Notes under the pieces: generated by a model | The model's input: the letters and a program-made list of their open reading frames with translations, nothing else | Databases searched by the model: none | What the model was told of the DNA's origin: nothing | Shown: positions 39,201-51,855 of the stretch, piece by piece | How positions within the stretch are numbered: the first letter of the stretch is position 1 | How the letters are laid out: every line of letters starts with the position of its first letter | Assembly: GCA_020055645.1 (NCBI GenBank) | Contig: CM034547.1 | Location: 49,788,909-49,852,908 of the forward strand | DNA from: Tomocerus qinae | Taxonomy: Eukaryota > Arthropoda > Collembola > Entomobryomorpha > Tomoceridae | Length of the DNA: 64,000 nt | Direction: 5' to 3' | Made by a program: the position numbers and the translations under genes

Positions 39201-42200
39201 ATAATATTCTCTAGAATAATAGGTGTGACCGTACTAGAGTGCATTTTGTATCTCATCCACTAACTTTCATTTTATCGTCTCGCTATAGCAAAGAGTTCAC
39301 TTTAGTCTTCCATTAACAAATCATGAATGAAATGTACAAAGAAGTGGATACTGTAGTTAAGAGAGTGGAAAGATCATCATATATGTACTTAAATGAATGA
39401 GATTTCTCGTTTTTGAATGAAAGTTCAACTTTCTAAGTAGCTAAAAGGGGCAAACAAAATTTGAAATTTATTTTTTCAACAACTTAAAAGGTTACATTTG
39501 GAAATCCAATTCATCTTCTCGGAGATAGCTATGTCGAAGTATTAATGGATGATTGAGTATCTCTATGTTTTTCCATTTCGGTAGATTATCATATGGAACT
39601 GAAGCTCATGACAAAGTGTATGTAACTGTATAGCTTGAGAGAGTCCCTATGGCCCATAAATTGAGCTTCGCCATGTAAGCTACGTGATCGTAAGAAAATT
39701 TTGCATCACAAAATACATATCTTGGAGTCTACATAGTTGAGGCATGAAGGAAATGAATAAATATACATCTCACGTAGTCGCAAAGTGAGATAGGAAAATA
39801 CATAAGCATCCAGTGCTGCTTTTACGTCGTGTCACGTCACAGTCAAAGCACAGAAGGTAATCCGAATGCAAAGATAAAAAGTTTCTTTTAATGGACAACC
39901 GTCTCAAGTTTCTGTCATTTTTTCGAATAATTTTAAGCTCTCTGTAGTTTTTCTATTGCTGTTATAACCGGAGACAGAAACATATTTTTCATTGTGATGT
40001 TCGCGTCTAGTATTATTTATATGAAATAGCTTTTATACCTACTTCCTACACTAAGGGAGACTTATAAACCTACTTACATCTTCCTAGAATAACTCAGACA
40101 CTTTATATTTACTCAGGTTGCTAAATTTTACACATTTACGTGGAGACAACATATTTTCCCTTTGACATTTAATTCTTTATGTTTTCATAGAAATTCTACG
40201 ACAACGACGAGGCACTGAAGAATCCTCTTAAAAATCAAGGCCGAGTGGAATGGATGGAGAGTTGAGAGTGCTACAGGACATCTCATTGCATAATACTGCT
40301 ATAGAACTATATAGGAATTTAAGTTCTTTCTCCCAAGTACATATAAATACTAATACGGTAGTAAAAACCGCAAAACCATTTTCTCGCAACACCTGTAGGC
40401 TACTGGTTTGTTTTTGCGCTTCAACATTTAGAAATTGCTGTCTATAGACATTTCTTACAGCTGAAAAGCATCCATGACTAGACTTGTATTTCTCAAAGCT
40501 AAGTGGTTCATGCAAAACTACTTGTTGGAGCTGGGCTTTACTTCTCCGACTGTAATTTGATACTAAATAGGCACCGAAGTAATTGTGTAAATATTATATA
40601 CACTTTTAAATTTGCTATCCTTCTGCACTTCTGTCTGAGAATACACCGATATTGTTGGTATAGGAGAGTTACTTGTGTATATAAGTAGCCTTTGGAGGGA
40701 GGAATGAATTTGGTGTGATCTTAGCACATAGTAGAATAAAAGTCGTGAAGTAGAAAAAGCGGAGAAAAATGATTACTGTGGTCCAGCTCATTAAATTACA
40801 TCGCAGGGAGTTTTATCCATTTCTTCGCGTATTATTACATAATCCAATCTTTCATGAAAATTCATGACAGGGAAGTCAGTTAAGCTCGCTTAAATCGTTA
40901 CTGGTTAGGGCAGTAGCAAGAGAGGCGGGTTTTTTATATCCTTACTTCATACCCAATGAAAGAAGTCGATTTGGCCATAACTATTACCATTATACGGTCG
41001 TGTAATGGTACTTATTTATTTTATATGAAGCGTACGGAGTAATTGGAGTACATTAAAGGCGGCTAGTGCATTACATACATTACTTACAAGTGATACGAGG
41101 GTAGGGGTTATTAGTGAGTGAGCTGAGTTCTTTGTACTTACATCAGCAAATACTTGCCACTTCCGCTTCCTTTATTTTCTTCCCCCTCTTTGAGAAAATC
41201 GCTTTGTAGAAGCCTACATACATTATGGACTGCCTTACATTAGCACAGTGAGATTTGCGAGGCACGTGCGCTATGTAATACGAGGTATGTCTTTCTGTCC
41301 CATATTCACATACCATGTTCTTCAAACGTTCACAACTACAATTGCCTAATGTCAATATAGGAATTTTATAAAATGTTTGATGTGTGAAATAAATTATAAT
41401 TTATTTGTAAGAAGTATGGAGTTACCCAGTTAGCCAGAGTTACCCAGTTAGCCAGTGTAGTGTAAAAGACGTTGGTGGGTAGAATGTTACTTGTGAAAAA
41501 TCAATAGCGATTTTGTAGAATTTCAGTCGCTGCAAATTTCTCGCTCTCCATTCATGTTTGTTGAAAGCCATAATGAAGAAATCTAATATGGAAAATGGAA
41601 TTATGTGCTAAAGTAGGCAGGCGTGCTATAGTGTGTGTAATATGTATAAATATTGAAAATCTTGTGAAATCCTGAGGTACAAAGAATTTTCTACCTTTAG
41701 CTTCAAAGAATAGGCGAGAAAATACAAAGGGACGTAAATTGAAAAGTGAAAAGCGTTGGCTTGGGTTCTGTTGACTTATGTTACATGCAATGCAGTTGCA
41801 ACCCTTTTAGGAGATGTAATTTAATCCCATAGTGAGTGGAGTGATGTTACGTAGTCTTACTTAGTAGCTTGGTGAATGGGATGTATCTCCCCAACCCAAC
41901 AACAGCACCGAACGGGAATATATTATGCATATGTTTGTGTGCGTTACAATATTCGGAGTATTTCTGATGTTTTCATCCTATAATATCACTATATATGCTG
42001 ACACTGGGTATTAGTGTATAGGATATGATGCATGATGGATTGGAACAGAGAAAGATATACGACGGAGATTGACGCTAAAGAAAATTGGAATCGAATGAGA
42101 AAGTCATCATCATAATAAGAGAAAGAGGAAAGACGACGAGGGAACAGGACACCATTGTAGCCAACTAAAAGACGACAAAAATCATTTGAAACTTTATATA

Positions 42201-45200
42201 GAAGAATGACAGTATACTACTGTAATGTCAAAATATTTTTGCTAATACATCCAAGGGCATTAGACTCGTATGACGCAACTTTCACCACTTCCCCCAGTTC
42301 TTGACTTTCCCGACAATAAGATAGCTTCCCACACGTTGTAGTAATACCTTAGTGTATTAGTAAGCATGGTGGAGAGTTTTTTAGCATGCTCCTCAATACA
42401 TTAGGTAGCTATGTCATGTCGCGAATGTGTAATCCGGACGATTGAATTGAGTTATACCCTGAGCATTACATTATATTATGTCCTATTAGTAGAAAAGCCA
42501 AAGCTGGCTAACCGACAAGGGAAGGGAGAAGTTTTTTCACTTACTTACACGCTCCTGCGACAAACGTAGACTCTGCACACTTTGCGAATGGGGTGTGAAT
42601 GTGTGAACAACAGTATTTTATTGCTTTTGTGTACCATTAGATTTTTAATATTACTTCGTATCCACTCCCTAGTTATTGCCCGCGAGAGGTGCAAAGGCCA
42701 AACTCTCAAGTCTCCAATTCAATGCGTTAAATGTATTAACGTGGGAGTTTTATGTTTCCTATCTGCGTAAATATCACTTTCTAATTCACTACATTTCACG
42801 TTTGCCCCTTCCTGCAGTTATTCTTAAGGAAATTGCACAACGAACCTATTTGTTTGGAGAAAACGGGTTTTAAATTATCAGACAAAGACCCGGGATCACA
42901 AAAGTTAGAAATTCATGTTCTAATTCCAAGGTCTCTATTACTATCACAATTTGTTTGGTTTGTATTTAAGAATCTAGTTTTAAAATCACAATGGCAGAAA
43001 TTTTCTCGCGATCCAAAGCGGCCTTAGAAATTATTCAGAAGCGAAAGCGAACTTTATATTAGAAATTGACTGAGGAATATTTAATTAACTTTCTCCATGC
43101 TCTTTGAAAGAATGATTTTGTATGTCTGCTGTCAGTTGTTAGCAGACAGTAATATAATATCTGTATTTTAGCTTGGAATAAGTGAATTTCCTCCTCCTTT
43201 TTTGAGTAGTAAAAAGTACATGAATTTTGCATTCTCTATTTTATGTATTGTTGGAGTTATTAATAGATTTATGTGGAGCATGTAACACAAGTACATAGAA
43301 AACATAACATTTAAGTCTAGTGCACTCGGGTTTTAGTACCTCAAGCACTGAAGATACGATATGAGTTTTCCGTCTTGAAATCGTTTCGTTTACTGAAGTA
43401 GTACTAGGCTAGGTATGTACTACGTACCATTGAACAATCCCGTTTTGGAAAAATAACTAGTTATATCCAGTATAGTTGTATCTGTACATGCAATATAATC
43501 AAATTACTTGTCTACGTAAAGCAAATTGTAAACAAACTACCAATATTAGCTGGATTTCTAAATAAAAGAAGAAGCGAGGAAGGCGAACGTAAAGTACGGA
43601 GATGCAATAGTTTATTTTATGAAAGTAATATTGTTATGTATTTTGTGACAAAAGTAGAATAGATCGTGTAATATGTTAAAAATACTATAAGGTATTACCG
43701 CTGGAAGACAATATGCATATCCTAGAGAAAGAAGGCATTGCGAAATAGAATAAAATTACATTGCACATGCTAAGCCATGAGAAATAGTTAAGCTAACAAT
43801 GAGCTTAGTTCTATATACGAGATGTCAAATCAGTTCTGATCTAGTGGTGACTTTAGTGCACGACACAACCAACCAGTTATGCCTCTGTTTTGGGCGAAAC
43901 TATAATAAGTAGACAAAAGCTCGGGAGCATTACAGAGCAAAACACAACACAAGTAGCTCAGAGCAATAGAATATTATTATGCGAATAGCTCCAGTACTTG
44001 CTCTTTCACTTATATTATAATAAGACTACTTACTACAAGAAAAACAAAACAAAATCTACTCTTTTCAGTCTGCTGGCTCTTACTATTACTACTTTTTTCC
44101 GGCTATACACAAAATAAAGTGGATTTCGCGACGTCCTTACGTACATACCTATCTATAAAGGCAATGTACGTTAATGTATGTGTTGCGTCGTTCATGTGTA
44201 TGTTTTCCTAAGATATGGGCTATGCTTCGAAGGTTTCTCCTTATTACATTACATTGCTTTTTGCAGTAAGCAATATGTTTTGACTTACTTATGGAACCCA
44301 TGTATGCTATGTCATGTCATATGCTCTTATGGCATATGCAATTTTTATTACTTTCTTCTTACTCCCATACCCACTTTTACTAAAAACTACATTCACCTAA
44401 CACACAAACATATACTCTCCCCAAACATTACGGATCTTTTTAACTCATCCAGTTATGTTCGCTGTTCCTACTCTGCGCCTACGACTCACCTATTACTATA
44501 GTCTTGTATCCTTACTGAAATTCTTATGTATATTTTAACGAGACCACTAAGCTTTACTGCACTATTTGTACTTTCTCCTGCTACTGTTGTAAAATTCTGA
44601 TGTTGGTATTCTTACTTTCTAAACAAAATAATGAACCTTTCTACATTGTTTGTTATATCAACAAATTGCTTTTTGGCTAAACTTTTCAACAGTAGTTAAC
44701 CATTTATTTATGCGTACGGTCATCCACATACCACATTTTTCCTTATAAAAAGGGCAAACCACTAATTAAGTTTGGATCTATTTCCCAACCTTCAGCTGTA
44801 TTTGTTTCTAAATAGTAGTTATATCATTATTTTAATTCAAAATAGCATCCGAAGCTTTAGGCAATGGAATTAGTACCAATGACGTTACAAGAACAAACTA
44901 AGGTTGAGTAATATAAATAGTTAAAAAGACTCAGCATATATTTAGATGACATTGACAGTGACGTAGTTAGTAGACGTAGTAGTAGTTTAGTATTAATGTG
45001 TATATAGGGCCAGTGTACATTGTACATGCACGCACAGAAAATGGAACGTCATTGGAAGAGGAGGAAGGATGTGAAAGTTTTATTGCAGTAAAAAGGCGTA
45101 GGACACCTTATAGTCGTGTGAGTAAGTGAAACTTGATTTGGTAGTAGCAGGTAAGGAACATAGGCGATTAAATATTCATAAAAAACGTGCCTTCTGTACT

Positions 45201-46154
45201 AAAGCAAGTAGCTAAGCCGGGAACACATGTATGCAGACCTTTGAACAGAGAGTAGTATTTTAGTAGACTACTTGCACTCTCAACTTATTCAGAAGAAAGC
45301 TTCATTTTCCAAAGTTTGAATTGATAAGTAAAAGCAAAAATATAGTAACGTATGCAGGTAGTGCGTTGTGTCTGAACACTAAACGACGAGACGACGAGAC
45401 TAGATGAAGTGTGGAAGAAGAAAAATAGTTTTATTCAGAAATCCTGGGAGAGATCTGCACTGATTTAATAATGTGTCATCATCATTCAGTGCTGGATGCT
45501 GTAATTGGACAGCCTTGTTGGCATGACTTGTCACGCTATGCCAAATCTTGCCGCAGTATGAGCAGGAGACAATTTTGACTCTGTTCTGCTTCTGCAGTCT
45601 CTCTCATCCAAGGTGGCAAAGACGCAATGTGTTATATAATTTCCTTCCATGGACTACTTCCTAAGACGAAGACTGACAATGAAAAACAAATTACATGCAC
45701 GTTGATATAATAATATAGGTTTGCACTACGCATGTCCAATTGCAGTTGTATTGTAGTCATTACCGTATGTGGCACATCGCAACACATTATTTAAATAATC
45801 AATGTTATAGTTAAATTGGTAATAGAATTTATATTATTGGGATTTTGAATGGTGTAAAATGACATATTTGCTCAAGTTCGGTTCATAACATGTGTAAGGG
45901 TGACAAAACTCAATCTTTGGAAATATTGGATGGGTGTATATATACAAGTACTAAACTACAGAAATTTGCCATGCACGGAGAGAAAAATGATGATCATAAA
46001 ATGTATGAGTGAAGTAGAGATATTCTAAGAAGGATATTGTGAATGCAGAGTTACTGACTGAAGTGATGCGAAAAAAGAGAAGCACTTTGTTTCTAACGAA
46101 CTGTGTGGATTGTAAAGTACTAACGTGAATATATGTTTGATGGACATATTGCAG
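36282..46154 (+). other. Intron splitting Ig3 (9,873 bp)
   Basis: The donor is gtaaga and the acceptor attgcag, both in phase 0. It is AT-rich with strongly purine-skewed patches on the plus strand (for example about 37330-37680), which give two long pyrimidine-rich but featureless minus-strand frames (37233-37643 and 37910-38305). It also holds an exact 18-bp tandem duplication at 41420-41455. I see no gene in it. Confidence 0.8.
41420..41455. repeat. Exact 2 x 18-bp tandem duplication
   Basis: The unit agttacccagttagccag occurs twice in immediate succession (41420-41437 and 41438-41455). Each unit itself contains two related halves, agttaccc and agttagcc. It looks like a replication-slippage product in intron DNA. 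Confidence 0.85.
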
Positions 46155-46299
46155 ACCTCGAAAGACGGAAATACGACAACGAGCACTCTGTCTTTCATCC
46201 CGAGGAAGAGAGACTCAAAGAAGTACATGGCGTGTCGGGCCGAAAATTCAATAATTCCCAGCAAAGTCCTAGAAGACGGGTGGAACTTAGAAATTCACT
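46155..46299 (+). CDS. Sidestep-family adhesion protein, exon for second half of Ig3
   Basis: The exon codes TSKDGNTTTSTLSFIPRKRD, then the second Ig Cys in KKYMACRAENSIIP and ends EDGWNLEIH. The words GNTTTSTLxF, CRAEN and EDGWxLxI are strongly conserved at this position in Sidestep proteins, and this exon is the best single identifier of the family in the window. NTT is a possible N-glycosylation site. The acceptor attgcag gives phase 0, matching the previous donor; the donor gtgagt leaves phase 1. The next intron contains both the foldback and the DIRS-like element. Confidence 0.9.
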
Positions 46300-47389
46300 G
46301 TGAGTTTTGCATTATATTGCCATTTTGCGACTTTCTTTCAACCTTTCTATTTGTTCACATACACATGCATGCAGTAGCAAAAGTAAAACACGTGCAACAT
46401 ACCACAGATATATTCATTTGTATTTGGTCCCCCTAACCTTTGTTTTTCCAGAGCTGTTTTTCAAGTAATACAAAAATACCTATGTAGACACATAATAAGT
46501 GCCTAAATATTCTTGGTATACCAGGTTGGGTATAATCTCCTATATGTCATACTCCATGTACATTCCAGTATCACTGTAAAATCTATTGACAAATACAGAT
46601 AAAGCATTCGCCTACAGTCAAGTCAACTTCTAGACGGAAACTTCTCAGCCAAACTATTTTTTCGAGAAAGGCAAAGCAAATACCAATAAGTTTTGGTATG
46701 CACCTTGTAACTTGAATAGTAAGTGCAGCTATATGTATAGGTATGTCTAATCTTTTCGTTACTCATGTAAGACGAATGTCAAATCTATGACTGTATGTAT
46801 GCATTTGCCAGACGTTTTTCCATGACGCTTTTCCGTCCTGTCCAAATTGGCACTTGGTGTCAAACTTCAAGGCATTAAAATTTACCCAATATTAATGGAC
46901 ACATCAGGCCAACTGGCATCGTTTTATCAAAAACCGTTACTATTTCATAAGTCAGAAGTGCATGCAGTCGTAAATGAATACATTTTGTATCAAATGGGTA
47001 TGCACTATGCAAAGAGAATCAACGTAATTTACATTCTCCATAATTTTGTTAATCTCATATACTTTTCCATGTAGTTTCGCCGAAATATTTCCCACCACAT
47101 ATCGTAAAGGTGAAATTTTTATTATTTAATGCGAAGAAAGTGGCATGTTGGTTGATTGCACTGTACTTCATCATATTTATTCTATTAAAAAATTAGAACA
47201 TGACTTTCGTGATTATTTTTAACAGTGTACAAACAATCGAAAGCAAACAGCGTTTCTCTGCTTGTCAGGCATTTTCATTCCCGTGTCTTTATTTACTTAT
47301 TTATAGGTTAGCTGCATGCTACAACTCAATGCCTCCGCAAATAATAATAGTGTAGTTATGCAAAGTTACTTTTTATCTAAGCTTTTCTT

Positions 47390-48326
47390 CTATTTATAGG
47401 AATATATTTAACGGGTCAATGAAATAATTTAAATAGTCAATGAATAATGATTTAATCGGTAAATGCTGAAGATTTAAATGGAGATAATTTGAAAAAGTCA
47501 ATACAAACGCTGAATGGGTAAATGGCAGTTAGTTTTACATAGAAACCTTAGTGCATACCCAAAAAACAGTAAGAGACGGCCGTCTGAGAGTTTGAGATAG
47601 CAAAATTATGTCAATTTGTTGAACGATAAGACCAAGGTTGAGGTTAGGTGTTAAAGTGAAGGGAAGTAAACGACACAATTCTCCACTATTTTCCACTCCC
47701 TGGGCCAGTAACCACACTGTCTTCCAATGGCTTCACAATTAATTTATAGTTCCCATTCGGAAACCGAAAACAGTCCCCCGAAGAAAATTTCACTGTGATC
47801 ACGGCAATATTTCTCAACTGCCCTGTAGTTGGAACAGAGAAATTTTTTGGAATATCATAAGCGAACAAATAACGACAATATAGTTAAAACAAGTGACATC
47901 GACAAATATTGCCGTGATCACAGTGAAATTTTCTTCGGGGGACTGTTTTCGGTTTCCGAATGGGAACTATAAATTAATTGTGAAGCCATTGGAAGACAGT
48001 GTGGTTACTGGCCCAGGGAGTGGAAAATAGTGGAGAATTGTGTCGTTTACTTCCCTTCACTTTAACACCTAACCTCAACCTTGGTCTTATCGTTCAACAA
48101 ATTGACATAATTTTGCTATCTCAAACTCTCAGACGGCCGTCTCTTACTGTTTTTTGGGTATGCTCTAAGGTTTCTATGTAAAACCAACTGCCATTTACCC
48201 ATTCAGCGTTTGTATTGACTTTTTCAAATTATCTCCATTTAAATCTTCAGCATTTACCGATTAAATCAATATTCATTGACTATTTAAATTATTTCATTGA
48301 CCCATTAAATAGCATCCCTATTTATA
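47390..48326. mobile_element. 919-bp foldback element with 9-bp target duplication (MULE-like non-autonomous DNA transposon)
   Basis: The element is 47399-48317, flanked by exact 9-bp direct repeats ctatttata at 47390-47398 and 48318-48326. Arm 47399-47812 is the reverse complement of 47904-48317 with only a handful of mismatches; the spacer is 91 bp (47813-47903). The two arms are equal in length, 414 bp. The ends read ggaatatatttaacggg and, inverted, ggatgctatttaatggg. Long terminal inverted repeats plus a 9-bp duplication fit Mutator-like foldback elements; that assignment is inference. It has no transposase. Each arm carries the same accidental 60-codon frame, on opposite strands. Confidence 0.85.
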
Positions 48327-50410
48327 CCAAGTTTAGAGACAGTTATAAATGAAACGAAAGAGTATGGAAGAAGTCATTACATTGATACCTTTGCACAAAT
48401 TGAATAGACCCAATGTGCGTAGGATAATAATTTATATGCTATCTGTGTAGAATCTGGATCACTGAACAAGTTGTGCACACAAGATGATTATTTATCGTTC
48501 TAGTAGGCCTGTAGCTCCTGTTTTATTTGTTAGTCAGTTCAGTCAGAAAACAGTGAGTTGGATTTAAATTCAATACAAGCTGTCCATTGAAATCTTCATT
48601 TGTCTGAGAACGAGTTGTAATGTAATGTAATGACTGAGAGTTTTATAGGCACTTAATTTCTCGGCTCATTATTCCGACTGCGTAAATCCTTAATCTCGGC
48701 TTTGACCTAGATTCCTCCTTTGTTATTTTATGGGGCCCTTAAACTTTTTCGGAATTAGTATTCTAGCAATAAATCTCTCGTCGTTTACTCACTATACTAT
48801 AGCACTACTCACTAATGTAAATCAGTCAATTAAGTTTACTCCCTGGTTAATAATTTTAGGAGATAGGAATAGAACTGAATAAATCCTAAATAGCCACCAC
48901 TGCACTGTCTTATGGGATGCGATGGGTATAAACACAACAGCTTATTGCTAGACTCAAATTACTCCAATATGTATAGCTGCTGAATATAGTATTCTTATAT
49001 ATTCTTACATACAGTGCTCTTATATATACTAAATTCAAAAGAATTAGTAGTAATAATAATACATTATTCAAGGGCGAAATACTTCACTCTTATACTTTCA
49101 ACTAGCCATAGAAAAGAAAGTATTACAAAGTGAAAATGGAATTGTGTGCTTGTGCGTTAAAAGTGTGTGGAAAAGAACTCTTTCTCTGACAACATTGGAG
49201 AAAAATTGTGCTGGAGCATAAAATACAAAGTAAAGAGATATCATGAACGTGTACCTATTGTAAGGCGTTAAGAGAAGGAAGCTTTGAAAATACGAAGCAC
49301 AAAGGAAGGGAATGTAAAGGAAGAGGCAGCGACCTAAAACGCAAAGACATGGCTAAAAATAGTTCAAGTTGACTTTCAAATTTATCTCGTATTTCCCGTA
49401 GAGTAAATTGGGTAAAAAGTATGACTGTATCTACACTCACTACTATACTTACATAGAATGTAGGAATATGGAGAAAAGTAAGCAAATAAAAGCCATTGAA
49501 GAATTGGCTTTTGGCTATTCTTAGGCCTAATCAGCATAATGTGCTCCTAGAGTTGTCGTTTGTCCTCACTTCGTTTCCACATCATAAAATGAGCCACCGA
49601 CAATACAAGATTTCCTGCAACTACATTAATACATTCACTATATTGAATGTAGCATAAAAAATTATTCAAAATATCATTTCTGGAGTGATAGTAGTATTCA
49701 TTATCGCTCAAATTGTATCTGCTAAATTCAGTACATATTTTTTATAAAATATATTTTAATTATTATCAGCTTCCAGCTTCGATTTACTAATTGGCACACT
49801 TGTGTTGTTCGTTGTGATCCTTTGTCACCACAATATTGCCTCAGAAATGACCTCTCTAAGTAATTATGGAATAGCTTCAGTTGACATTACTTGAAATGAT
49901 CTCGAAATAACCTAAAAAAGGTAAATTAATTGTGTGCCTGTAACAAATTGTAGGAAAAAGAGTGACGTAAAAAGAAAACTGGAAAAGTCGTAATGACACT
50001 TATTGTTAGTGGGGAATGTGGAATTGGAATGTGCAGTGTAACAGAGCAAGAGATTACGTTAGGTACTGGGGAAAACGCCTGGAGACCCTTTGCTTTTGAT
50101 AAATTCAATGTTTTCCAACATGTTGGCATAGATTGAAATAACCTTTTCTCATGCTCCTCTGCCTTTTCGTCTGCCCTACTTCCTCTTTCCAATTTATTTT
50201 CTCCTGCCTTTCTTCTTCCTTACTAACCTAACATTGTTTATATACAACCAGCATCTTTTACCAGTACACATGCACTTTAATATATTTGCCTATTACATAC
50301 GGCATACTGAACACTTTTCAAGGTATAATATCTATCTACCATGTAGCACGTTTTTCTAATGGCAATTGCTTGGAATTGTTTATAAATACTTTTTCTCATT
50401 TTATAATGTT

Positions 50411-50588
50411 AATTGTTCGGTCAAACGAACTTTGTGAAGTTCTGACCTTAATTATGCCTATACACTCGTTTTCCACATTTACACATGTAGTACTATTGTT
50501 AGGTACTCACCTTTCACACATTTTTAAAGCTTATTAAAGCTAAAAAACCTAAACCCTGCTACCTTACTGTGCCGCCAATACTCTTCAT
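50411..50588. repeat. DIRS-like right terminal repeat (3' end of the element)
   Basis: Bases 50464-50588 are a 125-bp perfect reverse complement of 55060-55184. The outermost 53 bases (50411-50463) are unique to this end, apart from their copy in the internal complementary region. The element edge is set at the aatt shared with the internal junction. Confidence 0.9.
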
Positions 50589-50685
50589 TTATTTTAAAGC
50601 TCCAGTGTTTTGCTTGGGGTAATTGTATGCTTCCTTACAATTATCAAACAATTTACTTCAAAAATGTTTGAGGGTGGGTTGGGAC

Positions 50686-50794
50686 TAAATGTGGAAAACG
50701 AGTGTATAGGCATAATTAAGGTCAGAACTTCACAAAGTTCGTTTGACCGAACAATTATGTCCTATTACTCGTTTTCCACATTTACACATGTAGT
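50686..50794. repeat. DIRS-like internal complementary region (copy of the joined element ends)
   Basis: Bases 50686-50756 are the exact reverse complement of the right extremity 50411-50481, and 50753-50794 are the exact reverse complement of the left extremity 55157-55198. The two parts overlap by the four bases aatt. The block is thus a copy of the right end joined to the left end, as in a circle. In the DIRS replication model it templates completion and joining of the ends. Confidence 0.95.
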
Positions 50795-50920
50795 TGTTTA
50801 AAGCATTTGCAAAACACTAACTTATTGTACTATTCAATTTTATTTACAGTACATGTGAAATTACAAACGTATTCACACTAAATAATGCTATAAAGTATTT
50901 ATATTTAATTCAGATAAAAA

Positions 50921-51841
50921 TCATTGATTTAGTACTCCTTTGGCAAACATACACCGTTTGTCCAAAGGACGGTTATAGCACTTAGCGAACATTTTAGATG
51001 ACTCAGTCCATCCTGCCCTTTCAAGAATTTGATCAATTTTCACACCACTACGTGCTGCAGAAGACGTTGACGCGTGTCTTGTGCTATGCGCTTGAAAGAC
51101 AGAAGTATCAATTCCACTGATGTTCATTATACACTTTACCCATCTACTGAGTGTCTGAGTGGACACTGGGTGGTGAGTTTTGGTACAACTAAGAAATAAC
51201 TTGTCTTGCTTATTTCGAAACCCACTTGTACGACTTAAATAATGCTTCAAAGTTTTTACAGGGCAGATTTCTTCTGAATCCGACATGACTGGTAAAATTA
51301 ATACTGGTTGCTGTTTACCCGGCTTGCTAGTTTTAATTATATCTGGTATGATAATTTCAATTGATGCCTCCTTCTCCATGATATTAGAAATTGATATACT
51401 TTTCAGTGTTTGTAACCTTTGACCAGTAGCAAGGGCCAACAAGCACACCAGTTTCTGAGATAATTTTTCTAATGTAAGAGAATCCAGAGGTTCCATTTTT
51501 CCTAAAACATTCAACACTAATTTTGGGTCCCAGGTAGTATTGTATTTAGGAAGAGGTGGACGTGATCGTCCAACTCCTTTCATGAACCGGGATATAAGTT
51601 TATGTTGTCCAATGCAAGATTCGGTTTGATTACTTAATAAGGATATTGCCGAACGAGCCGATCCAAGCGCACTATAGCCTGCGCCTTGTTCAAATTTAAG
51701 TTGTAAAAAGTTTAGTAAGTTTGTAACTGTTGGGTTTAAGGCAGATAATTTACTTGAACTGCAAAAGTTCCACCATTGCTTAAGGTAAGTGTCGTATTGC
51801 TTGAAGCTTGATTCTGATAAGGACAGAATTATTGTGTCCAC
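50921..51841 (-). CDS. DIRS-like tyrosine recombinase
   Basis: This enzyme inserts the circular DNA intermediate by site-specific strand exchange, replacing the integrase of LTR elements. The frame is open upstream of 51841 (a GTG, not an ATG), overlapping the end of the RNase H/methyltransferase frame by at least 60 bases. The N-terminal half (SSFKQYDTYLKQWWNFC onward) is a SAM-like DNA-binding region. The catalytic half has the first Arg in ATGQRLQTLK, then His-x-x-Arg in AHSTRHAS (His near residue 252), a Trp in RAGWTESS and the nucleophile Tyr in AKCYNRPLD. The R-H-R-Y set is complete, so the domain looks competent. Length (about 306 residues) suits the family. It ends 126 bases before the internal complementary region. 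Confidence 0.92.
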   Translation of the reverse strand: MDTIILSLSESSFKQYDTYLKQWWNFCSSSKLSALNPTVTNLLNFLQLKFEQGAGYSALGSARSAISLLSNQTESCIGQHKLISRFMKGVGRSRPPLPKYNTTWDPKLVLNVLGKMEPLDSLTLEKLSQKLVCLLALATGQRLQTLKSISISNIMEKEASIEIIIPDIIKTSKPGKQQPVLILPVMSDSEEICPVKTLKHYLSRTSGFRNKQDKLFLSCTKTHHPVSTQTLSRWVKCIMNISGIDTSVFQAHSTRHASTSSAARSGVKIDQILERAGWTESSKMFAKCYNRPLDKRCMFAKGVLNQ

Positions 51842-51855
51842 ACTAGATTCTGGTA

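Noticed and set aside
45480..45640. Possible minus-strand piggyBac-type cysteine-rich transposase remnant (CSYCGK)
   Set aside because: Only one clear CxxC pair, stops in nearby frames, no inverted repeats or TTAA edges seen; too weak to call.
49255..50192. Open frames just before the DIRS-like right end
   Set aside because: They lie outside the element edge defined by the junction copy and show no transposon or host protein motifs.
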